DNA of 64,000 nucleotides from Deferribacterales bacterium Deferri_01 (GTDB lineage Bacteria > Chrysiogenota > Deferribacteres > Deferribacterales > Geovibrionaceae): positions 124,001 to 188,000 of the forward strand of contig LUZY01000010.1 in NCBI GenBank assembly GCA_001603805.1. Direction: 5' to 3'. The translations under genes and the position numbers were made by a program. Shown here piece by piece: positions 33,447-42,423 of the stretch (the stretch's first letter is position 1; every line of letters starts with the position of its first letter). The notes under the pieces were generated by a model, which saw only the letters and a list, made by a program, of their open reading frames with translations, was not told the DNA's origin and ran no database searches.

Positions 33447-34871
33447 ATGGGTTTCAAGAAACTGTTCATAGACTGCAAATGGACTGACACAGGGAAATAT
33501 CTCGAAGTAAAAAAACCTTATGACGGCACGCCGGCAGGAACAGTATGCTCGGCAGACAGAGAGCTTACAGAAAAAGCTATTCAGGCGGCTTTTGACTCCA
33601 GAAAAGCCATGGCATCGCTCACTGCAAAACAGAAAGGCGATATCCTCGACAAAACCGGCTCACTCATCGAAAAATATTCAGAAGATTTCGCACAGATTAT
33701 CACCGCAGAAGCGGGCAAAGGCATCATCTTTTCCAGAGGGGAAGCGGTGAGAACCGCAGAAAACTTCCATTTTGCTGCGGATGAGGCAAGGCGTCTCGGC
33801 GGAGAGCTTATCCCTTACGACGCATCAGCCTCCGGCGCTAACCGCTTCGGTTATTATAAACGTTACCCCATCGGCGTGGTGGGAGCGATCACTCCCTTTA
33901 ACTTCCCGCTGAACCTTGTGGCGCATAAAGTCGGACCTGCCATAGCAGCAGGATGCCCCATCGTACTTAAGCCAGCATCATCCACACCGCTCACCGCTGT
34001 GCGTCTCACAGAGGTGCTTCTTGAGGCAGGGCTTCCGGAATGCGGCATAAACCTCGTTGTGGGCTCCGGTTCAGTTGTGGGTAATGCCATGGTGGAATCA
34101 CCTCTTATAAACATGCTCACCTTCACAGGCTCGCCCTCTGTGGGACTTGATATAAAAGCCAAAGCCGGGATAAAGAAAGTTACTCTTGAACTCGGTTCAA
34201 ACTCCGCAGCGGTAATCCATGAGGACGCAGATATAGCTTACGCAGTGCCCAAGTGCGTGGTGGGCGGATTTGCAAATTCGGGTCAGGTCTGCATAAGCAT
34301 CCAGAGAATATACATCCATGAAAAACGCTATGATGAATTCCGTGACATGTTTGTGAAAAGCGTCAAGGCAAGCGGTTTCGGCGATCCGTCTGATGAAAAG
34401 GTTCTTGTGGGTCCCATGATTCAGGAATCCGAAGCAGCAAGGGTGGAAGGATGGATAAAAGACGCAGTGAGCAAGGGCGCAAAGGTTCTTGCGGGCGGCG
34501 GAAGAAAAGGAACAATGCTTGAACCCACAGTGCTTGAAAATGTTGATGAAACAATGACGGTGGTAAGCGAGGAGGCATTTGCCCCCCTTGTCTGCCTTAT
34601 GAAATACAAAACCCTTGAGGAAGCTGTGGAAAGAGTTAACAATTCCCAATTCGGTCTTCAGGCGGGTATATTCACAAACGATATAAAAAACGCCTTCTAC
34701 GCCATTGAACATATGGAGGTCGGCGGTGTCATGGTGAATGACATGCCCACATTCAGGGTAGACCAGATGCCTTACGGCGGCGTGAAGCTCAGTGGAACAG
34801 GCAGAGAGGGTCCAAAGTTCGCAGTTGAAGAAATGACTGAACTTAAAACCGTGATGTTTAATCTTAACTAG
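33447..34871 (+). CDS. NAD(P)-dependent aldehyde dehydrogenase
   Basis: 474 residues. Seen: ITPFNFPLN with the catalytic Asn near 152, LELGSNS with the general-base Glu near 249, the catalytic Cys near 282 in NSGQVCIS, and the C-terminal PYGGVKLSGTGREG. Known: ALDH superfamily; the sequence style (GIIFSRGEAVRTAENF; KPASSTPLTAVRLTEVL) is closest to the lactaldehyde/glyceraldehyde-3-phosphate/sulfoacetaldehyde group. Substrate not decided. AGGAGG lies 7 bp upstream of the ATG, and the upstream inverted repeat may regulate it. The following secreted-protein gene starts 7 bp after its stop, so the two are probably co-transcribed. Confidence 0.93.
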   Translation: MGFKKLFIDCKWTDTGKYLEVKKPYDGTPAGTVCSADRELTEKAIQAAFDSRKAMASLTAKQKGDILDKTGSLIEKYSEDFAQIITAEAGKGIIFSRGEAVRTAENFHFAADEARRLGGELIPYDASASGANRFGYYKRYPIGVVGAITPFNFPLNLVAHKVGPAIAAGCPIVLKPASSTPLTAVRLTEVLLEAGLPECGINLVVGSGSVVGNAMVESPLINMLTFTGSPSVGLDIKAKAGIKKVTLELGSNSAAVIHEDADIAYAVPKCVVGGFANSGQVCISIQRIYIHEKRYDEFRDMFVKSVKASGFGDPSDEKVLVGPMIQESEAARVEGWIKDAVSKGAKVLAGGGRKGTMLEPTVLENVDETMTVVSEEAFAPLVCLMKYKTLEEAVERVNNSQFGLQAGIFTNDIKNAFYAIEHMEVGGVMVNDMPTFRVDQMPYGGVKLSGTGREGPKFAVEEMTELKTVMFNLN

Positions 34872-34877
34872 GTGATT

Positions 34878-36956
34878 ATGAAGAAACTTTTAATACTTTT
34901 TGTTCTCCTGCTCTCTGTGGTTTCAGGGGCAGAGGCGAAGCTAAAGCTTGATGAAACAGTAAAGGCGTTCTTTCCGAAACCGGCAAAGCTTACCGGAGGG
35001 GAGGAACGCTGGCTTGGAACAGGAATAACCGAAGCCAAAACGGCAAACGGCTTCACCTATTCCACCGCCTATTCCTATTACTCGCCGGATGTTCAGCAGA
35101 TAATGAACATACGCCGCAAGAAAACCTTTGATGTTAAGGCGTCTGTTCATGCTTTCAACAACTATGTATCCGCCTTTGACAAATACGAGGAGCTCTCAAA
35201 AAAAGCTCCTAAGGGCAAAGTCCAGGAGATAGGCTTCGGCGACAGGGGCGTATTCTACTATGTTCCCAAGTCCTCTTACATAAACGATGCCGACTTCACA
35301 ATAGTGTTCATAAACAAGATATTCGTTGCGGAAATCCATGCGGATGACGGCTTTGCCCTGATGGATGCAGCAGCGAATATGAATGCAAACATACAGAGAT
35401 TTATCCTCTCAAACATAGAGTTTTTCCTTGTGCGGAATGTGAGCCTTTCTGTCACGGCAAAGGGCTTTGAGCGTTCAACAGACATCCTCGGTTTCACAGA
35501 AGAAGAACCCAAAGAAGTTACTGTCACAGGAAAGATTTTTACTGAAGACATGAAGCCTCTTGCCGGAGCGGAAGTAATGATCCTCGAAGCGGGAAAATCA
35601 GTAAAAACCGCAGAGGACGGCAGCTATAAATACTCCATGAAGATGGGCGGCAAAAAGAACGTCAGCATCGCTAAAAACTTTTACCTCAAAGAACTGAAAC
35701 AGACAAAAGCCTTGCCCCCCTCCATTGAGGACGGAGTGTTCAGCGTAAGCACTCTTACTTCGGATGGAAAACAGGAAGCAGACACAGTCTGGAAGCTTGC
35801 GTTTTACGGCGATACCGTCCACGGTAAAGCGCTGATGGGTGAAGAAGGCAGGCAGAGGCTCTACCCCCTTAAGGGAACTTTTGAAAACGGCAGATTATCC
35901 CTTTCGCTGGACTGCCGTGCGAGCGGTTCATCTTTCAAATGCTCCAGAAATTACGAAGGTACACTCTCAGCCGGTTCTGTCAGCGGTGCATGGACAGGCA
36001 CAGGCGGCGGCGGAACATGGAAACTGAAACTTAATTCATATTCCGAAATAACCGACTATATATACCTGACTGCAGACAATTCCGAGTTTTCCCGTTTTGT
36101 AAAACAGGCCGGTAAAACCCGCACGGAAAAAGGTGCTTTAACAGTATCAGCCAACGATGAAGCAGTAACGGGAATCCTCTTCTCACTGAAAAAGGACAGA
36201 CCTGAGTTTAATGAAGTATTCATAAAAAGTGCCAATCTGGTTCTTACCCATGTCTCCCAGCAGCAGTCAGGCTCTATGCGTCTTTTCAGATATATCACGG
36301 CTGATGATAACGGAAAAACGACTCCTGTTCCCCCTACAATGACCTATGCAGGGGACGCTGTGATGAAAACGGATACATACGAAATTGAAGCGGACATAAC
36401 CGACTACCTCTTCTCCTCTGCCAGAAGCGGTGTTTTGATCTCCCCGCTTTTGCAGGGAACAGTTTCAGCCGGAAGCCACACCTTTGCCGGACATAATGTC
36501 AAGCCTGCGGCTTATGCGCCGAAGCTGAAAACAGTGCGCTACGTTCCGGCGGATGAGGCCGACAAAATAGCGCCCGTCACAGTGCGTATTAAAAACCTCT
36601 CCGGCAAAGACATAGTGGGAAATAAGAACACAGTGCGCCCTGACGGTGAGGCGGACACAGTGTTTGAAGCGGTGTTCCGTCTGCCTGGTAAAACCATAAC
36701 ATCAATGGAAATATACGGCGAGGGCACAGTTACCAGGAAACGCAATACCGACCCGCTTGACATTTATCCGGTTATAGCATTTATTAAAAACGGCATACCG
36801 ATGAACGACACAAGCGGCGGAGTTAAGCTCCTTCTGGAACAGACGACAGAAAAGTTTGATCTGCATATATCGCCAATAAAGGAAGTTCCCGCCGATAAGC
36901 TCCGCTACCGCATTGTTATAAGCGGCGAGGTCTTTGAAGGCGTCATTGAAAAATAA
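34878..36956 (+). CDS. Secreted protein of unknown function, with a carboxypeptidase-regulatory-like segment
   Basis: 692 residues from ATG 34878 (AGGTG just upstream). Seen: signal peptide MKKLLILFVLLLSVVSGAEA, then a ~190-residue N-terminal part with no recognised fold (FSTVFINKIFVAEIHADDGF region contains a repeated hydrophobic-acidic pattern). A short beta-rich segment at about 213-255 (VTVTGKIFTEDMKPLAGAEV ... TAEDGSYKYSM) fits the transthyretin-like CarboxypepD_reg pattern. A glycine-rich strand region near 375 and a long beta-rich C-terminus follow. I do not recognise the protein as a whole. It probably acts in the periplasm or outer membrane. It follows an aldehyde dehydrogenase and precedes kdsA; neither tells its job. 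Confidence 0.8.
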   Translation: MKKLLILFVLLLSVVSGAEAKLKLDETVKAFFPKPAKLTGGEERWLGTGITEAKTANGFTYSTAYSYYSPDVQQIMNIRRKKTFDVKASVHAFNNYVSAFDKYEELSKKAPKGKVQEIGFGDRGVFYYVPKSSYINDADFTIVFINKIFVAEIHADDGFALMDAAANMNANIQRFILSNIEFFLVRNVSLSVTAKGFERSTDILGFTEEEPKEVTVTGKIFTEDMKPLAGAEVMILEAGKSVKTAEDGSYKYSMKMGGKKNVSIAKNFYLKELKQTKALPPSIEDGVFSVSTLTSDGKQEADTVWKLAFYGDTVHGKALMGEEGRQRLYPLKGTFENGRLSLSLDCRASGSSFKCSRNYEGTLSAGSVSGAWTGTGGGGTWKLKLNSYSEITDYIYLTADNSEFSRFVKQAGKTRTEKGALTVSANDEAVTGILFSLKKDRPEFNEVFIKSANLVLTHVSQQQSGSMRLFRYITADDNGKTTPVPPTMTYAGDAVMKTDTYEIEADITDYLFSSARSGVLISPLLQGTVSAGSHTFAGHNVKPAAYAPKLKTVRYVPADEADKIAPVTVRIKNLSGKDIVGNKNTVRPDGEADTVFEAVFRLPGKTITSMEIYGEGTVTRKRNTDPLDIYPVIAFIKNGIPMNDTSGGVKLLLEQTTEKFDLHISPIKEVPADKLRYRIVISGEVFEGVIEK

Positions 36957-36980
36957 AATACATTCAAAAGAAGATAAGCT

Positions 36981-37781
36981 ATGAAAGAATTATACGCAAA
37001 ACTGAAAACTGAGCCCTTTATAATAGCCGGACCCTGCGTTATCGAAAGCAGAGAGATGATAATGAACCTCTGCGGGAAGCTGAAAGAGATCACCGAAAAA
37101 GAAGGGTACACTTTCATTTTCAAAGCATCCTTTGACAAGGCAAACCGCACATCCATTACCTCATACAGAGGACCGGGAATTGAAGAAGGGCTTGATATAC
37201 TGGCAGAAGCTAAGGCAAGGTTCAATGTCCCCGTTACAACAGATATCCACGAAGCATCACAAGCGGAAGCCGCAGGCAAAGTGGTTGATATAGTGCAGAT
37301 ACCCGCTTTTCTCTGCAGACAGACAGACCTGCTGACCGCAGCAGCGAAGACAGGAAAAATAATTAACATCAAGAAAGCCCAGTTTCTTTCCGGTGCGGAT
37401 ATGGAGCATCCGGTTCAGAAAGTGGCAGATTCCGGCAACAGCAGAATAATGCTTACAGAAAGAGGAAGCATGTTCGGATACAACAACCTTGTGGTTGACT
37501 ACAGAAACCTCATAGATATGGCGGAGTTCGGGTATCCCGTGATAATGGACGCCACCCACTCAGTGCAGAGACCGGGCGGACTCGCCGGGAAAAGCGGCGG
37601 TGACGGCAGGCTTGCTCCCCAGATGGCGTATGCCGCTGCGGCAGTGGGCGTGAGGGGCTTCTTCTTTGAAGTTCATGAAAACCCCGCCGAAGCGAAATCG
37701 GACGGACCTAACATGATACCCCTGAACGAATTCTCAGACGTGCTTCAGAAGCTCAGAAGAGTGATGAACGCCGTAAGATAA
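36981..37781 (+). CDS. kdsA: 3-deoxy-8-phosphooctulonate synthase (Kdo-8-phosphate synthase)
   Basis: 266 residues. Seen: FIIAGPCVIESREMIM, FKASFDKANRTS, GPGIEEGLDILAEAK, TDIHEASQ, IPAFLCRQTDLL, MDATHSVQRPGG and FFEVHENPAEAKSDGPN, a complete KdsA signature. It has the metal-type ligand positions (GPC near residue 18, His in ATHS, EVHE, and D near 250). Known: it condenses arabinose-5-phosphate with PEP on the way to Kdo of LPS, so the cell is Gram-negative. Followed by a terminator at 37795. Identity is secure. Confidence 0.97.
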   Translation: MKELYAKLKTEPFIIAGPCVIESREMIMNLCGKLKEITEKEGYTFIFKASFDKANRTSITSYRGPGIEEGLDILAEAKARFNVPVTTDIHEASQAEAAGKVVDIVQIPAFLCRQTDLLTAAAKTGKIINIKKAQFLSGADMEHPVQKVADSGNSRIMLTERGSMFGYNNLVVDYRNLIDMAEFGYPVIMDATHSVQRPGGLAGKSGGDGRLAPQMAYAAAAVGVRGFFFEVHENPAEAKSDGPNMIPLNEFSDVLQKLRRVMNAVR

Positions 37782-37794
37782 AAAAATATACCTG

Positions 37795-37826
37795 CCCCCT
37801 TTTCTCAGCGGAGAGGGGGTTTCTTT
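37795..37826 (+). terminator. Rho-independent terminator after kdsA
   Basis: CCCCCT ... CTC-agcg-GAG-AGGGGG hairpin followed by TTTCTTTTTAT, 14 bp after the kdsA stop. Its T-tail abuts the stop codon of the convergent pseudopilin gene. Confidence 0.9.
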
Positions 37827-38444
37827 TTATCTGTCGTAATAGTAAAGCACAGTGCCGACAGTACCGTCAGTGAGGTTGGCATCGCACAGTCCTTCTGCTG
37901 TCCATGCAGAATTCCCTGCTGTTCCCGCTTTTATCTTTCCCTTTGTTCCGTCAAGGGTTTTGTCTATGGCAGTATCAAGGCTCACTGCCGCATAGCATGG
38001 CACATTACGCAGAACAATCACGTTCTTTCCTTCTGCATCCTGTGCAAAATAGGCAAAGCCGAAACCGCCTTTCATTGTGGAATGTGCCGAATTACTTTCA
38101 TCGGACAGCATATCCACTGCCTTGAGTTCGCTGAAGGCCGCATCAGGATCATCCTGTGCCGTTCCTGCTGTGCATAAGCCGGTGGGAGTTCCGTCCAGAG
38201 ATGTCTGAGCAAGGTTGAGTTCCTTCTCATCCACCAGTCCGTCATTATCGCAGTCTCCGGCAAACCTTCCGAAACGGTCATAAAATGTATACTGCATATT
38301 TTCAAGGTTTTTAACATCAACTATAAAACTCTTGGTTTTTGCTCCCTGAACAAGCTCTCTTCCCTTCACAACCATGCCTAGAATTATTCCGATAATAACC
38401 AGAACAACAGCCATTTCCACCAGTGTAAAACCTTTTCTGTTCAT
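37827..38444 (-). CDS. Type IV pilin-like/pseudopilin protein
   Basis: 205 residues from ATG 38444 (AGGT 8 bp upstream). A longer open frame to 38840 exists, but its first 132 codons lie over the divergent gene and before the pilin leader, so I reject it. Seen: class III leader with cleavage at MNRKG|FTLVEM, hydrophobic helix MAVVLVIIGIILGMVVKG, and a C-terminal domain with cysteine residues (GLC, VPCYA, EGLC). Residues about 64-75 (DCDNDGLVDEKE) match an EF-hand-like calcium loop. Known: GspH/PulG/MshA-type prepilins assemble into short pili. It faces away from the assembly operon at 38.6 kb and shares that region, which supports a joint function. Confidence 0.88.
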   Translation of the reverse strand: MNRKGFTLVEMAVVLVIIGIILGMVVKGRELVQGAKTKSFIVDVKNLENMQYTFYDRFGRFAGDCDNDGLVDEKELNLAQTSLDGTPTGLCTAGTAQDDPDAAFSELKAVDMLSDESNSAHSTMKGGFGFAYFAQDAEGKNVIVLRNVPCYAAVSLDTAIDKTLDGTKGKIKAGTAGNSAWTAEGLCDANLTDGTVGTVLYYYDR

Positions 38445-38565
38445 ATGAATACCTGCGTTTTTTCTCAAAACCATCATATCAGCATTAGTGCAGCTAAACA
38501 ATAAAATCGTTCCACATGCATTTTTTCCTGTTTGTCTTCCGTTCCATGTTGTTGTATTTTTGTTC

Positions 38566-39909
38566 ATGAAGTTTTTATCCGCAGAATTTGAAGGAAACCG
38601 GACAAACACCCCCACACGCTGTGCCGTATTCGAGAGGAAAAAAGGAATTTTTTCACTTGAAAGCAGGCTTGACAGCGGAACGGATGATTTATTGTCTTTA
38701 AAAGGGAGCGCTTCTCTTGTTGCGGTCTGCGGCTGCCCAGATTTTTCTGTTGAAACTGTCCATGTACCTGCATCGCTGAAAGGTTCATCCCTCAGGCTTT
38801 TTCTAAGGTCAAAGACAGCCGGAAACAGAGAGAAAAGCACAGTTCGTTTCGGAGCGTGCAGCCAGCCGGAAGGCTCCGGCGAAAAAGAGTGTCAGGCATA
38901 CATAATGCCTGACAGAGCGTATGAGAAAGAGAGCGGGCTTGACGCCGAAGAACGTGACGCGGCTGATATCTTCACCCTGTCTCCGCTTGCCCTATGCGGA
39001 ATAACTTCAGCGCTGTATCCAGACAGGCTTGTTCTCCATGCCTATGCCGATGAGAGCAAGCTGATAATAACTATTTCAAAGAGTGACGAGGTTTTCTACG
39101 CCAGAACGGCTCCCGCAACTGACAGAGCAATGCTTGCAGGTGAACTGGAACTCACACTCACCCATACCGCAAAAAGCAGAAACCTGCGCCCCGATCTCAT
39201 TCTTCTTTCAGGTCTCTACGCAACAGACGGGCACACTTCCGATCAGATCAGATCCAGACAGGCTGTCCAGACTGTTCTTGCCGCCCCTGACGGTATCCTT
39301 GCTGAGTGCCCCTTTGATGTGTTTCATAAAATTATTATTCCTTTCGGCGCTGTGCTGAACGGAAGAAAACTTGACTTCACACCGGAAAAATACAGAAAAA
39401 AGAAAATTTTTTCAAAAACCATGTCTGCGCTCAATTCTGCACTGCTGGTCATTCTTGTTGCACTCACAGCGGTTAATCTGCATTTTTTCTCATCGTATAA
39501 ATCAAAAACCGAAGAACTGGCAAAGGCAGCCTCTGCCCTCCGTGCCGACAGGGAGCTGACATCCGAAATCCTTTCCGCATCACCATCCTCCGGCTACCTC
39601 CTCTCATATCTTAATCTTCTGAATGAAAGGGATAAAAACCCCGTGAGGCTTCTGGCAGATGTTGAACCTCTTATAATGCACATCGGTTTTGACAGAGTAA
39701 TATTAAGCAGGACAGAACCCACAGTAATTGCCGCATCCAAGGAGTTCGGCACCCTGAACTCCCTCACGGAGTTTGAAGAGGAGATAAAAGCGGAGATAAC
39801 CCGTCTGGAATCCAAAAAATACACAGTGCAGAACGACAGCCGGTTCGGCTATGACAGCCTTGTGGCAAATATTAAGCTGAACATAAGCAGACGGGGAGCA
39901 GCAGAATGA
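38566..39909 (+). CDS. Fused PilM-PilN-like (GspL/MshI-like) pilus-assembly protein
   Basis: 447 residues from ATG 38566; 26 further codons upstream are open but would lie in the divergent promoter region, and no good ribosome site decides the start. Seen: a ~300-residue cytoplasmic part with actin-fold-like character (CGCPDFSVETVHVPASLKGSS ... GITSALYPDRLVLHAYADESKLIITISKS), one membrane helix (about 310-332, ALLVILVALTAVNLHFF), then a ~110-residue periplasmic PilN-like domain. Known: PilM and PilN are usually separate; GspL and MshI-type proteins fuse the two roles. It starts a five-gene run with overlapping ends. Identification rests on order and topology more than on motifs. Confidence 0.7.
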   Translation: MKFLSAEFEGNRTNTPTRCAVFERKKGIFSLESRLDSGTDDLLSLKGSASLVAVCGCPDFSVETVHVPASLKGSSLRLFLRSKTAGNREKSTVRFGACSQPEGSGEKECQAYIMPDRAYEKESGLDAEERDAADIFTLSPLALCGITSALYPDRLVLHAYADESKLIITISKSDEVFYARTAPATDRAMLAGELELTLTHTAKSRNLRPDLILLSGLYATDGHTSDQIRSRQAVQTVLAAPDGILAECPFDVFHKIIIPFGAVLNGRKLDFTPEKYRKKKIFSKTMSALNSALLVILVALTAVNLHFFSSYKSKTEELAKAASALRADRELTSEILSASPSSGYLLSYLNLLNERDKNPVRLLADVEPLIMHIGFDRVILSRTEPTVIAASKEFGTLNSLTEFEEEIKAEITRLESKKYTVQNDSRFGYDSLVANIKLNISRRGAAE

Positions 39910-40415
39910 AGATACTCTCCGGATATAAACTGTTTCTTCTGCTCCTTGCCGCATGTTCCGCCACGGCGGGAATAGGGCTCACAGCATTCAGGCTGAATAA
40001 CACGGCAGACAAGGCATTGGCAGATATACACTCAAGAACAAAGTATTTCCGCGCAGAAACTGTGGATAAAAAACTCAACAAGCTGAACAATGCCGCTGAA
40101 GATGCGGATATTTTCATTTTCTCCGAGAATGATGCCCGCAAATGGTTTCTGGATGCTCTGGATAACTTTCTCAAAAAATACGAAGCTAAGGTGATTTCAC
40201 CCATGCAGAAGAAAGACGGCGCATTCCGAAGCACAGTCTCATTCCGTTTTACTCCCAAGACCCCTTCGGAGCTTGCTCTTCTTCTGGAATATATGGAAAA
40301 CTCCGCCGCCCCTGTGTTCATAGTGGAAAGTACCGCCTTTATCAACACAGACAGAGAAAAATACATCAATGTTACTGCGGAGATTGTGCAGCCCTTTTAC
40401 GGCGGTGCCGAATGA
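39906..40415 (+). CDS. PilO/MshJ-like inner-membrane assembly protein
   Basis: 169 residues. Seen: one N-terminal membrane helix (LFLLLLAACSATAGIGLTAF), a helical linker, then a small alpha/beta domain (about 80-165; RKWFLDALDNFLKKYEAKVISPM ... ELALLLEYMENSAAPVFIVESTAF) matching the ferredoxin-like PilO/GspM plan. Known: it forms a periplasmic ring with the PilN part and links to the secretin partner. It overlaps both neighbours by 4 bp (ATGA-type), so translation is coupled. Confidence 0.7.
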   Translation: MKILSGYKLFLLLLAACSATAGIGLTAFRLNNTADKALADIHSRTKYFRAETVDKKLNKLNNAAEDADIFIFSENDARKWFLDALDNFLKKYEAKVISPMQKKDGAFRSTVSFRFTPKTPSELALLLEYMENSAAPVFIVESTAFINTDREKYINVTAEIVQPFYGGAE

Positions 40416-40924
40416 AGCATGTTCTCATGATAATCATTCCTTTTATTCTGGCAGCAGGAGCGGTTTACGGTGTATCTCTCGGAGGAGAGTATATTGTTAT
40501 GCCTGCTGAAAAACGCATAACATCCCTCCCGTCATCCGCTGACAGTGCATTAAAAAAGCGTGAACAGGCACTGGCTCTTATAAGCTCAATACCGACAGTA
40601 AAAAGAGATGGCTTCACTATGCGCCCCATTGATGACAGCGGTCTGATAGCCCAATTTGATAATTCCGCAGTTTATGAAAAGCTTGCAGAGCTGGAAAACT
40701 CACAGGGCGGCTCAGTTTCCCTTAAGGAAGACACGGACAACCCCCCGCAATACAAAATAAACTCCATTCTCAAAGGAGAAGACAGGACATTCGCTGTAAT
40801 AAACGGTAAGATATACCACAGAGGCGATAAAATATCTGAAGATGAAAAGATAGCCCGTATTGAAACAAGACGAATACTTCTGAAAGGCAAATGGGGTGAA
40901 AGATGGATTGCCGTAAATTTCTGA
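40412..40924 (+). CDS. PilP/MshK-like periplasmic protein
   Basis: 170 residues. Seen: N-terminal hydrophobic helix (MKHVLMIIIPFILAAGAVYGV), a mid region with low similarity to anything, and a C-terminal beta-rich HR-type domain (YKINSILKGEDRTFAVINGKIYHRGDKI ... RIETRRILLKGKWGERW). This is the pattern of PilP/GspC/MshK domains that touch the secretin. Known: these connect the inner-membrane ring with the secretin. It overlaps the secretin gene by 22 bp. Confidence 0.72.
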   Translation: MKHVLMIIIPFILAAGAVYGVSLGGEYIVMPAEKRITSLPSSADSALKKREQALALISSIPTVKRDGFTMRPIDDSGLIAQFDNSAVYEKLAELENSQGGSVSLKEDTDNPPQYKINSILKGEDRTFAVINGKIYHRGDKISEDEKIARIETRRILLKGKWGERWIAVNF

Positions 40925-42423
40925 TAATTTTTCTGACAGTGTCTTTCCTTTTCTCATGCACGGCAAAACAGCCCGTTCATAATGAGGAGCCCCTGCCGGT
41001 TAAAAACGATAACCTTACCAAAAAGCAGGAACAGTCCCTTTTGCCTCCTCCCCCTCCTCCGGTTTTTCAGGCGGAGCTTAAAAAGCCCGATCCCTTAGAG
41101 GGACGCTATGTAAGCATAAGCGCCGTTGATGCTCCGCTCTCCTCTGTGCTTTACATGGCAGCCTCCGAATCAGGCATGAACCTTGTAATCAGCCCCGAAA
41201 TAGACATAAACAAACCGGTAACCCTTAACCTGAACAGCCTGCCCGCAAGGGAAGCCCTTAACATTATCACCGAAACCGCAGGAATATACTTTGAAACTGA
41301 CGGGAACATACTGCGGGTAAAACCGCTTATGACAAAAACCTATAAAATACCCTACATACACACAGTAACAGGCTACACCTCCAGACTCGGAGGAGACATA
41401 ATAGGCGGAGCCTCTGAAACATCAGGGACAATGGCAGGCTCATACAATCTCGAATTCATAAACCCCGGTGAAAGAAACGATCTTTATAAACAGATAGCAG
41501 AAGGGATCAGAAGCATTATCTTCCACGGCAGATCAGACGGAACAGACACAAAGACCGCTGAATTCTCATCCTCCGGAGAGGGCTACAGTCTCAACATGTT
41601 CACAGGGATACTGACCGTTCAGGCAGGCAGAAACAAAATCAGACTCATAGACAGATATATGGAGTCTGTCCTTAAAGAAACCTCCAAGCAGGTTCTCATA
41701 GAAGCAAAAATGGTGGAAGTAACCCTGAGTGACACCAACTCATACGGAATAAACTGGGACAACTTCTTCTTTAACGACCAACTCCGCTACAAACAAAACT
41801 TTGCTTCATCAAGTGCATCCATGCTTGAAAACATCGGGCTTGTTCCCATAGCCTCTGTCACGTATGCGGCGGGCGGAGCAAACGGACTCTTAAATCTGCT
41901 TGCCCAGCAGGGAAAGATAGAAACACTCAGCAATCCCCGTATCAGAGTAATAAACGGTCAGAGTGCCATAATTTCATCCGGCAGTCTGATACCCTACTGG
42001 GAAAAAAATGTTGAAGACGGCGAGGATCTGAGAAGGGTGGTCAGCTACAACAGAATAACCATACTCGATGGTATAATGCTCGGAGTAACCCCTTACATAC
42101 ATGACGACGGAACAATTACACTTAACATTATACCTGTCTCCACAATGGCTGAAAAAGATAAAATTCAGCTCGGAGAAGAAGGGGAAATAGTAGCAAGCTT
42201 CCCTATTCTTAATCTGAAAGAGGCAGGCACAGTGCTTAACGTCCGCAACGGTGAAACTGTTGTCCTTGGCGGAATGATAGATAATTATGAAGAAGATACA
42301 GAACAGAGAGTGCCTTTTATCGGCGATATTCCCTTGGTGGGAAATCTGTTTAAATCTGTAAACAAGCGCAAAATTAAGAAAGAACTCGTAATTTTCATTA
42401 AAACATCGGTAATGAGCATTTGA
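40903..42423 (+). CDS. Secretin lipoprotein (PilQ/MshL-like)
   Basis: 506 residues. Seen: lipoprotein signal MDCRKFLIIFLTVSFLFSC with Cys 19, a proline-rich linker (LLPPPPPPVFQ), an N-terminal secretin/TonB short domain (YVSISAVDAPLSSVLYMAASESGM ... ALNIITETAGIYFE) and a secretin core. The core has KQVLIEAKMVEVTLSDTNSYGINW, ETLSNPRIRVINGQSA, VLNVRNGETVVLGG and the C-terminal VPFIGDIPLVGNLFKS ... ELVIFIKT. Known: it makes the multimeric outer-membrane gate of type IV pili or type II secretion. The MSHA-type arrangement (lipoprotein, no AMIN domain) is the best match. GGGGTG lies 5 bp upstream. Confidence 0.92.
   Translation: MDCRKFLIIFLTVSFLFSCTAKQPVHNEEPLPVKNDNLTKKQEQSLLPPPPPPVFQAELKKPDPLEGRYVSISAVDAPLSSVLYMAASESGMNLVISPEIDINKPVTLNLNSLPAREALNIITETAGIYFETDGNILRVKPLMTKTYKIPYIHTVTGYTSRLGGDIIGGASETSGTMAGSYNLEFINPGERNDLYKQIAEGIRSIIFHGRSDGTDTKTAEFSSSGEGYSLNMFTGILTVQAGRNKIRLIDRYMESVLKETSKQVLIEAKMVEVTLSDTNSYGINWDNFFFNDQLRYKQNFASSSASMLENIGLVPIASVTYAAGGANGLLNLLAQQGKIETLSNPRIRVINGQSAIISSGSLIPYWEKNVEDGEDLRRVVSYNRITILDGIMLGVTPYIHDDGTITLNIIPVSTMAEKDKIQLGEEGEIVASFPILNLKEAGTVLNVRNGETVVLGGMIDNYEEDTEQRVPFIGDIPLVGNLFKSVNKRKIKKELVIFIKTSVMSI

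Noticed and set aside
38442-38840. N-terminal 132-codon extension of the pseudopilin frame
   Set aside because: It runs antisense through the divergent assembly gene and precedes a perfect prepilin leader with its own ribosome site at 38444.
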